Below, one piece after another: positions 32,945-45,400 of a stretch of 64,000 nucleotides of DNA (the stretch's first letter is position 1; each line of letters starts with the position of its first letter). The position numbers and the translations under genes are program-made. Below the pieces are notes generated by a model. It did not search any database. It had not been told where the DNA came from and saw only the letters and a list, made by a program, of their open reading frames with translations. This stretch comes from Pararge aegeria (Eukaryota; Arthropoda; Insecta; Lepidoptera; Nymphalidae), in NCBI RefSeq assembly GCF_905163445.1, contig NC_053183.1, positions 13,392,001 to 13,456,000 of the forward strand, given 5' to 3'.

Positions 32945-33945
32945 AGTTGAACAATCTATATATTAAGAGAAAAAAAATTATCGCTTGTAAAGCTTATCGA
33001 GTGCACAGACGAGTGTGTGATTTGAAAAGTCGCGTTCACTATGATACGGAAAAAAATGCAGAAACTTAAAATGTGTTTTACAATTCCCCGTGACTTTGCC
33101 GCGTACAACTACTGCCAAGTTTCTCTCACAAACGTTCTACCGGTATTTTAGACATTTTATACTTACCCTCCGCGACACAGCGCCCGCCTGCAATATTTCT
33201 AAAATTGCTCAGTTCCGAAGATTCGTAGCGGGATTTTAAGATGCCCTGCCCTTAGTCATGAATTGGGCTATAAAATTCAAAACAATTGATTCTGACTGGT
33301 ATTTCCGGAATTTAGCGCATTCTAACTAATAAACTTTCATCCCTGGGGGTGAATAATTTATATATCTTATGAATGTATTTACCATTATAATTTTATCAAT
33401 CTAAATATTATTTTTCATCCATATAACCTGAAATATCACGGATTTTCATACATTTTCATTTAACGCATTAAGCGTTAAATATTAAAAAGTTATAGCTCCT
33501 ATTATAGCATTCCTTAAAAAGTGTACTATCAAATTCAAATGCAAAAAAGAGTCAAATACGATTGGTAGTTCTAGAGCTTAGAAAATCTTCAGCATTGCAT
33601 ATGTAGGTAGTCATCGTTATTTTAGTAGAAACAACTCACCATTGTAGTTGACTGCCTCAACGCGCGTACCCTTAAGATTTTCATAAAAGATAATAACGAA
33701 GGACTTTTCGATATCGTCTCTTCGCTAACAATACCGCGCAACTCAAATTAGCATACTTTGGATATACAAAAACAGCTCTCAAAACATTTTATGCATAAAT
33801 CCTGTCTATAATGATAAAAATAAAGTAGGATTACATTGAGGTTTAAGAACTTTATATTCTCAACAGAATTACAATAAATTCGCTTAAAGCGAGCGTATTA
33901 TACAGTGATTTTCTATAATATTGTAAAAATTAGAAATTGATAATG
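32945..33945. other. Non-coding intergenic stretch
   Basis: No supported gene was seen. On the - strand a 21-nt stretch at 33167-33187 is bounded by ag and gtaagt (see rejected items). Nothing else was recognised. Confidence 0.4.
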
Positions 33946-33949
33946 TTGA

Positions 33950-34340
33950 AAATATCGTCTGAGAAAAGTACAGAAATCCTTTGTGGGATATGCTTTTATA
34001 ACATGATACCGAAGGTAATATTAGATCTACCTTTACCTAAGTTTAAACAATATATTAAAACACATTAAGAAATCGTGGTTACTACACAATTGATGAATTC
34101 CTTAACGACAAGGCTGCTTGGAAGCAGGCCACTCTGCTCTCATCTATCACAAAATAGAAAAATTCTAAAGATTGTTAAACTTTAAAATGATGTTGGAAAA
34201 GAGCAATCTGCAGAGTTTCTTGTCGGCTCTTCTCAGTGGAATCTGCCTTCCGAACCGGTGGTAGAGTCACTACATACAGACTTGACGTTTCTAAAGTGCT
34301 TATTAATTAGGCCTACTTGAAATAAATGAACTTTGAATTA
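33950..34340 (+). pseudogene. CR1-like LINE (family A) 3' fragment
   Basis: It starts in the RT C-terminus (a VNIEN-like segment, then SSEKSTEI in one frame; MIPKVILDLPLPKFKQYIKT in another) with frame breaks, then the family A 3' UTR and the 'taggcctacttgaaataaat' end. The closest relative in the window is 59930-60415. Confidence 0.75.
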
Positions 34341-34344
34341 CAAA

Positions 34345-35860
34345 TGAAGGTAGTTTACAAAATTTTAAACTGCGAACACTTTTTGCATATAATGTGGTAA
34401 GAGTATTATTTTTGTGTCCAGAATACTCAATAATTTCACTTAAGCAACCATATTAACTCATCTCCTTGCAAAATGCCTACTGTGATCGAACATTACTGCC
34501 TGTACCATAACATTAGAACTTATAAAATATGTATGCAGCATCACAGATGCCAAGTTCATCCTATAAAATATTTATTTTCCTTAAATTATTTGTTAGTGTG
34601 TTGTCATTATATTAATTTATAGTTGTAAAATATGTAGTGAATGAATCGTCTTGGGTTATGATGTTACTACTACTGCGCCGGCCCAATTATTTCACAGTCC
34701 TTGTGCCTTTAGAAGTTCTTATTTGTATTGTGGTGTTTTAGGGAATGATAGCAAATTAAAAAAAAAACTTTAGATAAATATATAAGAAACGTCTATTATA
34801 ACATCATATCCCACTTAGCACGTAATGAGGTGTAGAAGTTGGTTCACATTGTAATTGTACCTGTGTATCTTATATCAATTTTTAATGTACACGAATGCTT
34901 AATAACGCATCTCGAGGTGGCTTCCCACGGTCTGCAATGTTAAATGTTAAATATTACCTTAAGACAGTCAATTCTCTACCTCGATGAGACTATACTTGGT
35001 AACTATTTTGCCCATGATTTTATAAATTTCTCATAATTTAACTCTGGTTATTTTATGCGTAAGTAGTATCGAAGTCCTAGGATACCAGACCGGGCAAAAA
35101 AGCAGGCATAAAGGTTTTCTTCAAAGAACTTATATTTACTACTCCGGAGTTAGGAAATTGGCGCAGTCTTACTCCGTGCCCCGAAGAGCAAGCTTTCCTG
35201 GTTAATACTACATGTGATATCATAATAGTCGTTCATACTTACACACAGCAAGGTCGGTTTATGTTCTATACCCCTCTTTTCTATGAGAGGGCGACTGTTC
35301 GGAGAAGTAGAAAATCAACAGGACGTAAGGATGATGATGATCAGACGTTTTCATTATGACGGTTATATAGAAAAAATATATAAGAACGTTTCACAGATGA
35401 TAGGTGCCTGTGAATTATTCTGTGATAGGTCTTCATGAATAGAGTCATTTTGAATTTGAATTAACTAAACAAGAAATCTCACCAGCGCGTGTCTGCAATC
35501 TGGCAGTAACATGAATAGTATCGGATGACCTTGAACTGCTTGCACGAGTTCAATGCACACTACGGCTTTCTGAAAGGAAGTTAAGTGTCGATGGTGTATT
35601 AGTTGGTAGTTATACTTACAAGATAATGAGGAACTGTTGTTAAACAAGTAGTAGCAGAGATTTTTGTGACTGATGATAAACGACTAAGACTCTGGGAGGT
35701 ATCTTTGCATCGTTCGAGTCCATGTAGGACTGCGGTGCATCGATAATGCAGTCGTATTTATATCAAAATACCCACCAACTCGATGTCATGAACATAAATA
35801 TCTGGCAAATATGAATTTGTAGTTAACAAAAGTTTAATTATTTATCAACTTTATAAATTT
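34345..35860. other. Non-coding intergenic stretch
   Basis: No gene was seen. Around 35270-35345 ('ctatgagagggcgactgttc', 'aaggatgatgatgatcaga') there is a short RTE-like 3' end. Confidence 0.35.
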
Positions 35861-35864
35861 ACTG

Positions 35865-36085
35865 TAACACTGAGTTTGTCCGGGAAGTACTTTCGCCATG
35901 CTTATCTCTGCCGTCAAGCAGCAGTGTTTTTTCCAGTCTGAAGAGCTAGCTTGCCTGTGTAATTACAGGCACACGAGGTTTCATTCCTAGGCCTCAGGTT
36001 GGTGGACACGGCGGCGCTCATTGAGACTAGTAGTTTGCTCTGTTTATAGCCCATTTTTAACTTAACAGGTGGGTCATCAGTTTGG
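35865..36085 (+). repeat. Repeat family G copy
   Basis: 'cgccatgcttatctctgccg', 'gtgtaattacaggcacacga', 'ggtggacacggcggcgctca' and 'gctctgtttatagcccattt' match 54850-55090 and 59300-59465 with substitutions. The class is unknown and it is non-coding. Confidence 0.6.
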
Positions 36086-36089
36086 TCAG

Positions 36090-38440
36090 TCAATTATTTA
36101 CTTTTACCTGGGATCAATACTTATATTAGGCATAACTGTACATATTTTTTATATATTCCGCGATGACAACCATAATATCAAAAGTTAAAGTCTGTTCACA
36201 GAAAGGTTATGTTCCTACATGTCGTGGCAGGGTAGCGTTGTCAATTTGTTTGAATGAACATTTTACATGAAATTTTAATCCTTTCTATAAATCGACCTAA
36301 AGCGATACTTCTTATTTCGTGTGCTAATACTCGTAGGTACCCCGCCTCACACAAGGCGCCCTCAGGCCGAAAATCCCTTCGCTTCTTCCAGCCCTAGGGT
36401 TCAAACCCTGGCAGAGCCCCATTCCGAGGCACGCCAACAAGCCCGCATTACGCTGTTAAAATCATTAGGGTTAATAAGCTACAAACAATCCGAATAAAAA
36501 AAAACGTAGGTTCCCCTTTCCAAATTACTATGAATTCCTACTTAGTTACCAATGCGCGGCGGATACTGCGGATAATCGAACGCGGACTTTTCGAATCGAC
36601 AGTATGATTAAATGTTCAAGAGTCTGAATATCTACACAATCAATTTGCTTGGGACTTTGTTCTAAAGAACAATAAAGGAAAATTTGTCTCATGAAATCAA
36701 GTTGTTCAAGTTGTATACAATATTTGGGAGTTACCCTTACATCGCGCAACGCCACGCGCCGTGTCGGGAAACGCCTTCGTTGCCACAGATCGCTGACTAA
36801 CCTCTCATCATAATTATTGCAGACCGTGTGAAGCCACCTTTAGCTGTATATGACAATAATGTTTTAATCCCACCAAAAGAATTTATTTCTTGTCCAGTTT
36901 TAAAACGGTCTTTATTTTTAAAGACTGTTAAATACTGTCTGCTATAAAAATCAATGGTATTAGGAATTTTGAAATGTTGCAATTAAAAAGATATTTTACT
37001 TGCTGTTCGTTGTTTTCATGTGAATTAATTATATTTGGTGAAACTCCTGTCACGTAAAAAGTGCGCTGACAAATCAAGCATATTAAGAATAAGGTGATCC
37101 CACAGTTAAGTATATTCCTACTTTTATGCGGATCAGTGTTACGTGCCTATTGCTTATTTATATATCATCCAACGTATATACGTAAACATATTATTAGATA
37201 GAACTTAACAATGCCATAACACTTAAGTTATAAGGCTTTGTCAGTAGAACAAAATGATTCGTTTATTAGGAGTACGCATTGACTAATTCGCGCGTAATTA
37301 ATAAATTTTTACGTCAACCGTCAGCGCTCTTTTTACGTACTCTTACTAGGATTAATAGATGAATACAAAATTTATAGTAAGTAAGAATTGTAAGACTTTT
37401 ATAGAATAAGATTGCAGGAATAAAACGACTTGTTATCGAATATTTCATAGCTTTATTAAAGTACATCGACAACTTTTTTATATACCTACTAAAATATCAG
37501 TCTTCTTCAATGCAAAGACACAGCATGCACTCTTTTGAGGCCTTTTTGGATCGACACAAACAAATACGAGTAAACAACGACACTGTTTTTTTTTCTTATG
37601 TCTTATACCTGTTGAACCTATTAAGAATAGAAATCTTTTCATTATTTTTTAAAAGTGACTGTGTCAAAATTAAAACGATAAAATGTGTACTAAAGGAATC
37701 GATTTTATTCAATGTTTATCTGTATGTCTGTTTGTCCCTGCGCGGAGTATCTTTGAAACGGCGTTTTGACGGAGTCATCAAATCAAACGCGTAGGCGGGT
37801 TAAATGACGCTGAAGGTCATTACATTATGAAGAATAGCAGAGTGACGTTTGTGTAAGAAAAAAATACCACTAGTTGTTTTTTTTAAATTATAAGACAGGT
37901 AAGGATATTGTTTTAAGAAGCACAAACTTATCACAATTTTAATAATAAGGAAATTCCTAATCGATTAGGTTTGATATTATAAAATGATTTTGGTTTTCGC
38001 ATTGATAAATTGGAATTATAATTGATTTCAAGTACTGATCTAGATTAACGTTCATCAATTCAAGATAAAACAGATAGGTCATCAAATCAGTTAAGAAATG
38101 AAATCTGTTAAGAGATGAGTGGTAAGATTAATTATCTTTTATTTTTTTGGAGTTGTAATCCAATTTAGACTTTAGTCAGAGGCATCATATTTTCAAAACT
38201 AACAATTCCAAAAGTAAACAGATGTAGACTTTTTAGTGTAAGCTAGATAGTAAATATATGTAAAATAGTAAAAACACATAGTTACATAAACAAGATCTAG
38301 ACTTTGTTATCTTGAAATTTTTTTAAACATACGTTTCGCACACTAAGAGTAATTTAAAGATTTTTTTACTTTATAAGACAGGCTATGTTTAACTTTAGGT
38401 TAAGTTTAAGACATAAGGTTTGCTCGATTCGTTCATATTG
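36090..38440. other. Non-coding intergenic stretch
   Basis: A tRNA T-arm-like phrase 'agggttcaaaccctggcaga' at about 36395-36414 lacks the rest of a tRNA and is probably SINE debris. About 37715-37800 holds a dispersed-repeat phrase ('tgtctgtttgtccctgcgcg', 'ggagtcatcaaatcaaacg'). No gene was seen. Confidence 0.35.
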
Positions 38441-38459
38441 TTATAGGCCATGTCATATT

Positions 38460-38883
38460 GGAGGCGGCGGAGCGAGACAGAGAAAGGACATCAACACTCC
38501 CCTCTCGCAGGAGACGAACCGGGCGCCGGAGAGCAACCAATAACTTCGGCCTCCATGAGTTATAGGCGCGCGGGTGGCGAATTAAAGGGGAAGTTTGCCA
38601 CCCAACTAATGACAGGCCTAAGAAGGTGGCGTGCCGTGTAGTGTACGCCTCTCTGGAGGATTTGGCAGCGATCAGGCCAGTGATGATAGGACCCGCCACG
38701 CACTGGGGGGTCAAAACCTTGGCGAGAGTGCGGTGAATACGCTAGTGAACCCCGTGCTCTCACTTATAGGGCTATCGAGGGACACACAGAGTTTTTAGTG
38801 GGTGCAAGTCCCACATAACTACTCCGTTTCCCTCAACGGAGTGGTATGCGTAAGGCATTTTCTCTGTATATAAAAAAAAAAAA
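38460..38883 (+). mobile_element. GC-rich poly(A) retroposon with perfect 14-bp TSD
   Basis: The 424-bp insert ends in a run of A and is bounded by identical ggccatgtcatatt at 38446-38459 and 38884-38897, so it arrived by target-primed retroposition. It is much richer in GC than its surroundings and contains 'agtgggtgcaagtcccacat' and 'ctcaacggagtggtatgcgt' near its 3' end. The frames within it are short and unlike RT. It is either a 5'-truncated LINE 3' end or a SINE; I cannot tell which. Confidence 0.8.
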
Positions 38884-38989
38884 GGCCATGTCATATTAAA
38901 GATTAGATTTAGAAATGGCGTGTAGGCGTCCAACAAGTCCGAACTTTATCCGAGAACTTAGTTAATTACATTTTAAGTGATTTTTCTTG

Positions 38990-39060
38990 CATAACGGAAT
39001 CATTATCATGGAATCGAAACCGGGACCTCCTACTTAAATTCACAGCGTTCACCGTTGTGC
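38990..39060 (-). repeat. Head of a tRNA-derived SINE (family 1 type)
   Basis: Read on the - strand it gives 'gtgaacgctgtgaatttaag' then 'taggaggtcccggtttcgat', matching 300-345 and including the B-box. The body of the SINE is absent. Confidence 0.6.
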
Positions 39061-39198
39061 GGATCGATAACACTTGTCCCAGCGCGTCGTTAGTGTTATC
39101 TATACTTAAGTGCCAAAAGGTATTTCTAGTCTCTTGTTATTATGAATTCTATACCACATATCCATAACCCCAGACTGGTGACAACTGACAATAAACAT

Positions 39199-39217
39199 AT
39201 ACATAGCGCCCTCTGCC
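39199..39217 (-). promoter_or_regulatory. CTCF-like motif between the convergent genes
   Basis: On the - strand the bases read ggcagagggcgctatg. Agagggcgc fits the CTCF core AGRKGGCRS exactly. The site lies about 90 bp past the CCDC39 stop codon. Motif evidence only. Confidence 0.3.
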
Positions 39218-39305
39218 TAAAATTTTCCAGTAATCTTCCGCGCAACAATAGAGGTCAGTGCAGGTCGATTATTTGATTAGCCTCGTTAGCTGAGAGGCAG
39301 GCGTT

Positions 39306-39406
39306 TTATCTCAGAGACTTGCGTGACATTGACGAAGGCGCCATCGTTGGCACTGACTCTTCCAATCCAAGCGTTACGACGCGCAATGAGACACTTGAGC
39401 GACGCA
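39306..39406 (-). CDS. CCDC39: CCDC39 last exon (codons 738-770 and stop)
   Basis: Acceptor tatttggctttcag; two bases complete Val, then RRSSVSLRVVTLGLEESVPT and MAPSSMSRKSLR, ending at TAA 39308-39306. The human tail has a comparable SSIKVLELKFPASSS segment. Another frame through this exon is also open, but its phase does not fit. Confidence 0.75.
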
Positions 39407-42400
39407 CTGAAAGCCAAATAATTCCTTATTCAAATAGGCACATAGATGGCACTTTGGATGCGTACATTACACGTAAAATATGTACATAGAGGTGAGATGA
39501 TGGTGATAACTACATTGGTATACTTTAAACTAAAGCTACGAGGGTTCCAAGCACGCCCTGGTCTAAGAAGTATACAATTAACTTAGCCGTGTGTTTTTTT
39601 ATCACCATCTCACATTGTCATTTAAAACTATTTAAAGAACTAGGCAATAATTCACACCCAAACTTTTTTATCGTTTAAATACTCCTGTATACTATAATAT
39701 ATTTTTTCTATAAGCCAAGTTTATAAATATAAAGTTGATTGCTAAAACGATATCAATTCGTTTAATGTGGTGTACACTTTATACATGCACAGAACTGCCT
39801 ACCCTATTCTTTTTAATTACTCGTATGGGAGGACCACTTTCCCATTTTATGCCATCGTCCTGCTTTATATAAAAATATTGTGTATAACACGCCATTGCAT
39901 GGGGTAAATATATTCCCTGGTGCCTACACTGTGCACGCCACTGCGTGGGGTCGGGTCGGTTAAGTAACAGGGTGAAATGGGGGCCGGAAAATTGTATGTT
40001 AGTTAACATTCAAAGTTAGTTTTACAAAATGAAGTAGAAACCGTTTAGAGTTTAGCCATCTAAAAAGAAGGGGTTTCCTAAAATCCAGTGAAATGTGGGC
40101 TGGTAGTTTTTAGGAAATATAACATAGGATTATTACCTTGTTCACGGATGTCATCAATCAACTGAAACAAAAGGGTTTTCTTTATTACATTAAGTTTATT
40201 ATAAGAATTTTAGTAAATAAGTCTTTTATGGACGTATAGTAGCAGTAAGTTAAACCTCACCATCATCAAGAGCCTTTTATAGTCCTCTGCTGGACCTCAA
40301 GGTCTCTCCCAACGGAAGGATTCGTCAAATTATCAACCTACGCAAGGCAGACGGGATGGTGATCGCAGTAGATGGTAGTATTAACACAGGGGACACTGCT
40401 ACCCCTTCAACGTTATATTCCCTTAGTCGTCGAAACCCCTGGCAAGTTGAGGGTTGGTCACAACTGTATTCAACCGGACAACCTATTTATGAACTACCAA
40501 TATTTATAAAATGGTTAATTGGAACTAAAATAATCCAAAAAAAAAATCCACGAATAAACCAATTGTAGAGACAAATCAATTGATTATAATATGAGTAAAA
40601 ATACACATCAACAACTGGCCGCTAGAGATAACCACGTAACCGAGCTGGCAGACCGGGACTGCCACCCTCTCTGTGTGGGTTTCCTCAGTCGTACAAATCT
40701 GCATCAAAAGAAACTAGAATTGCTCTAGCACTTAAAGTACAATGGAAAACAACGACTTCTCTTTTTCTTTTTTCGGATGGACACTTGCCGATAACCACCT
40801 GAGGGGTTGCTACAGCGTCAGAGGGGGACTAGGGCAAACGCGAGAGCTCGCCATGAGAAGAGCCCCAGGGCTAGATGACATCGGGGGACCGACTTCGAGC
40901 GACTTCTCCCATCGGCCGTACCACTTTAGTGTATGCGAATGCGTTGGGAGTCCATACACTTCTGTTTTTCTGACGGCGTAGTTCTTTTAGAACACAAGAG
41001 GCTATGTAGTAAGAAATTAAAATAAAGACACTAACAATGTTCTTCTAGTGTCAAATAACAATTCGTGTGCTCTGAGAAACGTTCGCGGCGACAAGGTCAC
41101 TGAGCCATGTACAAAATTCAAAAATTCATTTATTTCTAAAATGGATCTTGTTTATAAGCACTTTTGAAACGTCAAGTTAGTCTGTTTGTAGTGACTCCGG
41201 CGCGGAAGGCAGATTCTACCGAGAAGAAACCGGCCAGAAACTCGGTAGATTGCCCTTTTTCGAAATCATTTTACAGTGTACAGCTTTAGAATTTGTGAGA
41301 TATGAGAGCAGAGCGGCCTGCTTCCAAACCGTCTTGTCGTTAAATTAACCACGATTTATTAATAGGGTTTCACACATTGTTTAAAGTTATGCATTGCTAA
41401 GTCCAAAATTAACTTAGGAATCATATTATAAAAACATATTAGTACTCAATCCAACAAATTACTTCTATACGTACTATTCGCAGACGGCTTGACGACGTCA
41501 CTCATTTGTAGTGTCTTGTTATTAAGATTGTTATGGTACCTTCGCTACCTTTCTAGTTATCTCGATAACCAAGTTTCAGTTCAGTTATGAAAACACGTGA
41601 GGTAGATGCTCTTACCGCATTTTCCTGTACTTTTGGAGCGAGATCTCGTCGGAAAGAGGCGAGTCGCCGCGTGTAGCCCGAAGCTTGGGACACTCCGCTG
41701 GCGCTCGATTTAGAAGATTCCGAAAAAACGCTTTCTGTAATGACAAATTTTGTAAGCATACGCCATTTTTCGCTATTTGGTAATTTGATTTAAATTGCAT
41801 TTCGTCCATCTATCTGAGCTCTATAAATAAGTAATAATATCCTTAGTGCAACAAACAAACCATTTAAGAACTCCTATCCAATCTATCTATGACTATAAAA
41901 GATTTAGTCCTAACCGATGCACAGACAATTTACATCCTAAACAGCTGAACGTGTAATTTGAAATCTTGAGAGAATACCTCTCGAGTACCCTAGAGGTATA
42001 CCGCTAAAGACGTTAAAAAGGTTAATAAGTTTGAAATTAAATGAAATTCAAAATGAAAGAAATTTATTGTTAAAATATTGGTCAGTTTACAATAGTGTTG
42101 GGAATCCTGAAATAAGTTAAAAAAAACCCCTGTGTCTCAAAGTCAATGAAAAAAATTTACCTACAATCTAACATGCTATTAAGGTGAGTGGGAGTGAGTG
42201 TGTGGTTGTGTGTGGGTGTGTGTGGGTGTGTGTGTGTGTGTATGTATGTGTGTGTGTGTGTGTGGGTGGGTGTATGCGCACGCGTGTGTATGTGTCCACT
42301 GCGGTCTGCGGTGCGTGGATGCGCACGTGCGTTTGCGTGCGTGTGTGTGTGTTTTTTTTTGTAAAGGCACAACTCTTTTTTTTTCCCTAATTTGTAACAG

Positions 42401-45400
42401 AGTCTGTAATTTATCAAGATATTTTACAAGTTATTATATTTACAAGTTATAAAAGCTGAATAGATATAAGAGGAGCCAAGCCAGGGTGCTTTGGCACTCA
42501 TGGGTACTAGGTGATAGTACGTATCCGTGAGTGCCAAAGCACATCCCATACATGTATCACAAGTGCCGTGAAATTATGAGACGTAATTGCTCCGAATTAA
42601 TAAAAATTTACGTACCATACCAATTATCGTCCCATAATTTTAATCTGTGGCCCAAAGCTAAGGTACAAGCAAACCCGGGACTTTTTTTTGGTAGATAACA
42701 AATTATTTACCGTCAATTTCAGCTGTCGATTCTTTCTTTACCAATGAGCCGTCCGTTATTATTCTGCAAATAAAAAGTAGGTAAGTAAACTTGGACTGAG
42801 AGGTTCGGATCACAACAGACGCTATGTCTATTGAAATTTAAGCATATAAAATATATTTTAATTATTCCATCGTTCCTTGAGTATCGCCTTTTTATTTTCT
42901 CCCTATACCATATTCCTATAGTCCAAGTGTTGAGGCGAATTATGAAAATTAAGCTTAATTGGCTTTACTCCACGAAAAGAAGGATATTATATTTTATTTA
43001 TAATTTATTCTATCTTTATACTCCACACCGAACAGATGCACGTTTCGCTCCGAAACGGGAGCATCCTCAGGAGACATAGTCTTTACAATGAATTGTTTAC
43101 AAATTCATTGTAAATGCATTGCCGAAGATCTGTTTGGTGTGGAGTATAAAGATTTAAGAATTTATAAATTACACCATACAGATTCTCCTGCTTTTCGTGG
43201 AGTATAGCTAATCAAGTTCAATTTTCATAATAAATCGTGGAATTCCGCAAAGTAACGCCTGCTTCTATCCAATACATAAAGAAGAGAGAAGAAGAACCTA
43301 AAAGATTAAAAACGTCTTTGTACTTACATACACGCGTTAGAAGTTATACTTCTTTGGCGTAAAAAGATAAAATTCTTTTCAAACATTTTATATTTCGCCT
43401 TATGTTTTTACGTTTTTAGAAAAAAACGGTATTTAATACATTGAAAGTTTTATTATAACGCATTATCTAGTTATCTCATTGTCGGAAAACCAAGTTTCAC
43501 TCAACATTCAAATTTGAGATTTTTGTACTATTGAATCAATTAAATCACCGGAATGAGTCCGCACGCAGACTTTAACAATTGCACTGTACACTGTCAAACC
43601 TTTTTTTAAAAACTAAAATGTCGCCTATATCTAACTTCAGGGTGTCGGTTTTTTGTGACGGTGTGCATCGTAAAAATTTACTCTCATCATTTTTCCCTAA
43701 CGCGCCAAAAGAAGTTTAACTTCAGAAATATCACGTATAAGTTATCCTTTAAATATTCGGAAGACATACCGTTGTAGAAGTGTCATCAGGCGGCGTTGCG
43801 CTGGCATTATGAATCGCAACATCTGCGATGCGGACAGCAACACTGAGATACGCGGCGCGGCGCTAGGCGCCTGTTGCGATATCTCGCCGAGAGCTTGCAG
43901 CGAGTTATACGCTGCTTCGGAGAAATTGCGTATCCACAGCGCCAACTAAACATATCTCACAAACTCAACAAAATAACTGTTTACTTATTGTAGATATATA
44001 TTTATATTATATAAATATTTATTATATTATTTTTATGCATTTTGTATATATAGTATCTTCAATTTTTTTTGTATTAGTATGCAGAATTTTGTTATTATTT
44101 AGATTTATTGAATATCCTTAGTAGTTATTATGAAGTATATTGTACCTTTATTTGACCTATACCATAATTAAATCATCTTACTCACATCCTGGGGTAGCTG
44201 GAAGAGATCTCTTATAGAGATAAGCTTTCCTTTGTACACTTCATGTATCTTATGTTCACAATCACAATTTATCGTACATAAATAATAAATAAATAAAATA
44301 AATAAAAAAATATAAGAGTCCACTGCTGGATTAAAGGTCTATGGTAGGGTTTTCCCTCAAGCACCACGCTAGGCAGACGGGTTGGTGATCGCAGCCGATG
44401 GTAGTGATACGCAGTGTTTGAACATCATAGACAGATTTGTGTGTGCCGAGTGGTGACGGCACATACAGGTGCCACCAAGTTTTTTTTTATTTAATATTAA
44501 TAGCGGACTAACGAGCAAGTGGGTCACCTGATGTTAAGTGATCCCCGCCGCCCTAAACATCTGCAGCAGCAGAGGAGCCACCGATGCGTTGCCGGCTTTT
44601 AAGGAATTTGTTTATTCGCCCCTTGAATAACCCTAGATTGTATTTTTGAGGAAACACATCAGATGGGAGATTGTTCCATAATTTGCAAGTGCGCGGTAGA
44701 AATGATCTGTTTCTACCGCGCACGTTAGAAGTTTCCTCTTATCGCCATTGGCGTGCATAGAGGGTATGCACAGGGTATGCAGATTATATAGAATGATAAA
44801 AATCTCCAGTAGTTACGAGTTATAAAAAGCCTACCCTTAAGTTTCTATACTCGTACTGGATTAATATCCAGTACGATTAACATCCAGTACAGTATATCAT
44901 TTTATATCATCTATATACCCTGTGCATACCCTCTATGGTCGCCACTGTAGTCAACCAATTTTTATAACGATTGACGCTACTTTTTAATTCTGACGAGTGG
45001 ACTAGTTATTCAGGCAAACGGGTAGAATATTTAAGATTGCATAGACCACCTGTTCCAAGTTATCGCGAGTGTAGTATAACTGAGAACGGACAGCAGCGTG
45101 TTGATTATGGGCGAACCCTTCGCTTGGGTGAGGCCTCTATACCAGCAGATTTGATTTACACTCAACTAATTTAATAGTATGCAAAACTTCAAATTAAACT
45201 AGATGATTATACAAAACTAGGGCAATCTGCAATGACACTCGCGTATTTTATATAATTTATAGCCAATTAGTAATACATAAATTATCCCTACTTAATATTA
45301 TCTTTAGAGATGACCGGTGGAGCGAGCGAGTCTTGCACAGGTGGCCAAAGCAGGCCCCGCGCGGTAGATCGCGCGCTCGTTGTAGAGACGACATTGAAGC

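Noticed and set aside
33167..33187. A 21-nt microexon on the - strand (ag...gtaagt)
   Set aside because: CCDC39 already terminates at 39306 with a consistent frame, and no partner exons were found. Such short ag/gtaagt pairs arise by chance.
39292..39420. Alternative frame (…WIGRVSANDGAFVNVTQVSE…) over the last CCDC39 exon
   Set aside because: It would need phase 0 entry from the microexon, which leaves one base. It is probably a shadow frame.
41612..41809. Reading frame ending ...KYRKMR on the - strand across CCDC39 exon 17
   Set aside because: Its phase does not follow from exon 16; the other frame does and is Ser-rich as expected.
42157..42452. Several overlapping frames with His/Thr or Cys/Val runs
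   Set aside because: They are translations of the (GT)n microsatellite.
43742..43770. Stop at 43742 as the true C-terminus of CCDC39
   Set aside because: A good donor (gtatgt) precedes it, and four further exons fit in phase and give the expected Ser-rich tail. It is kept only as a possible retained-intron isoform.
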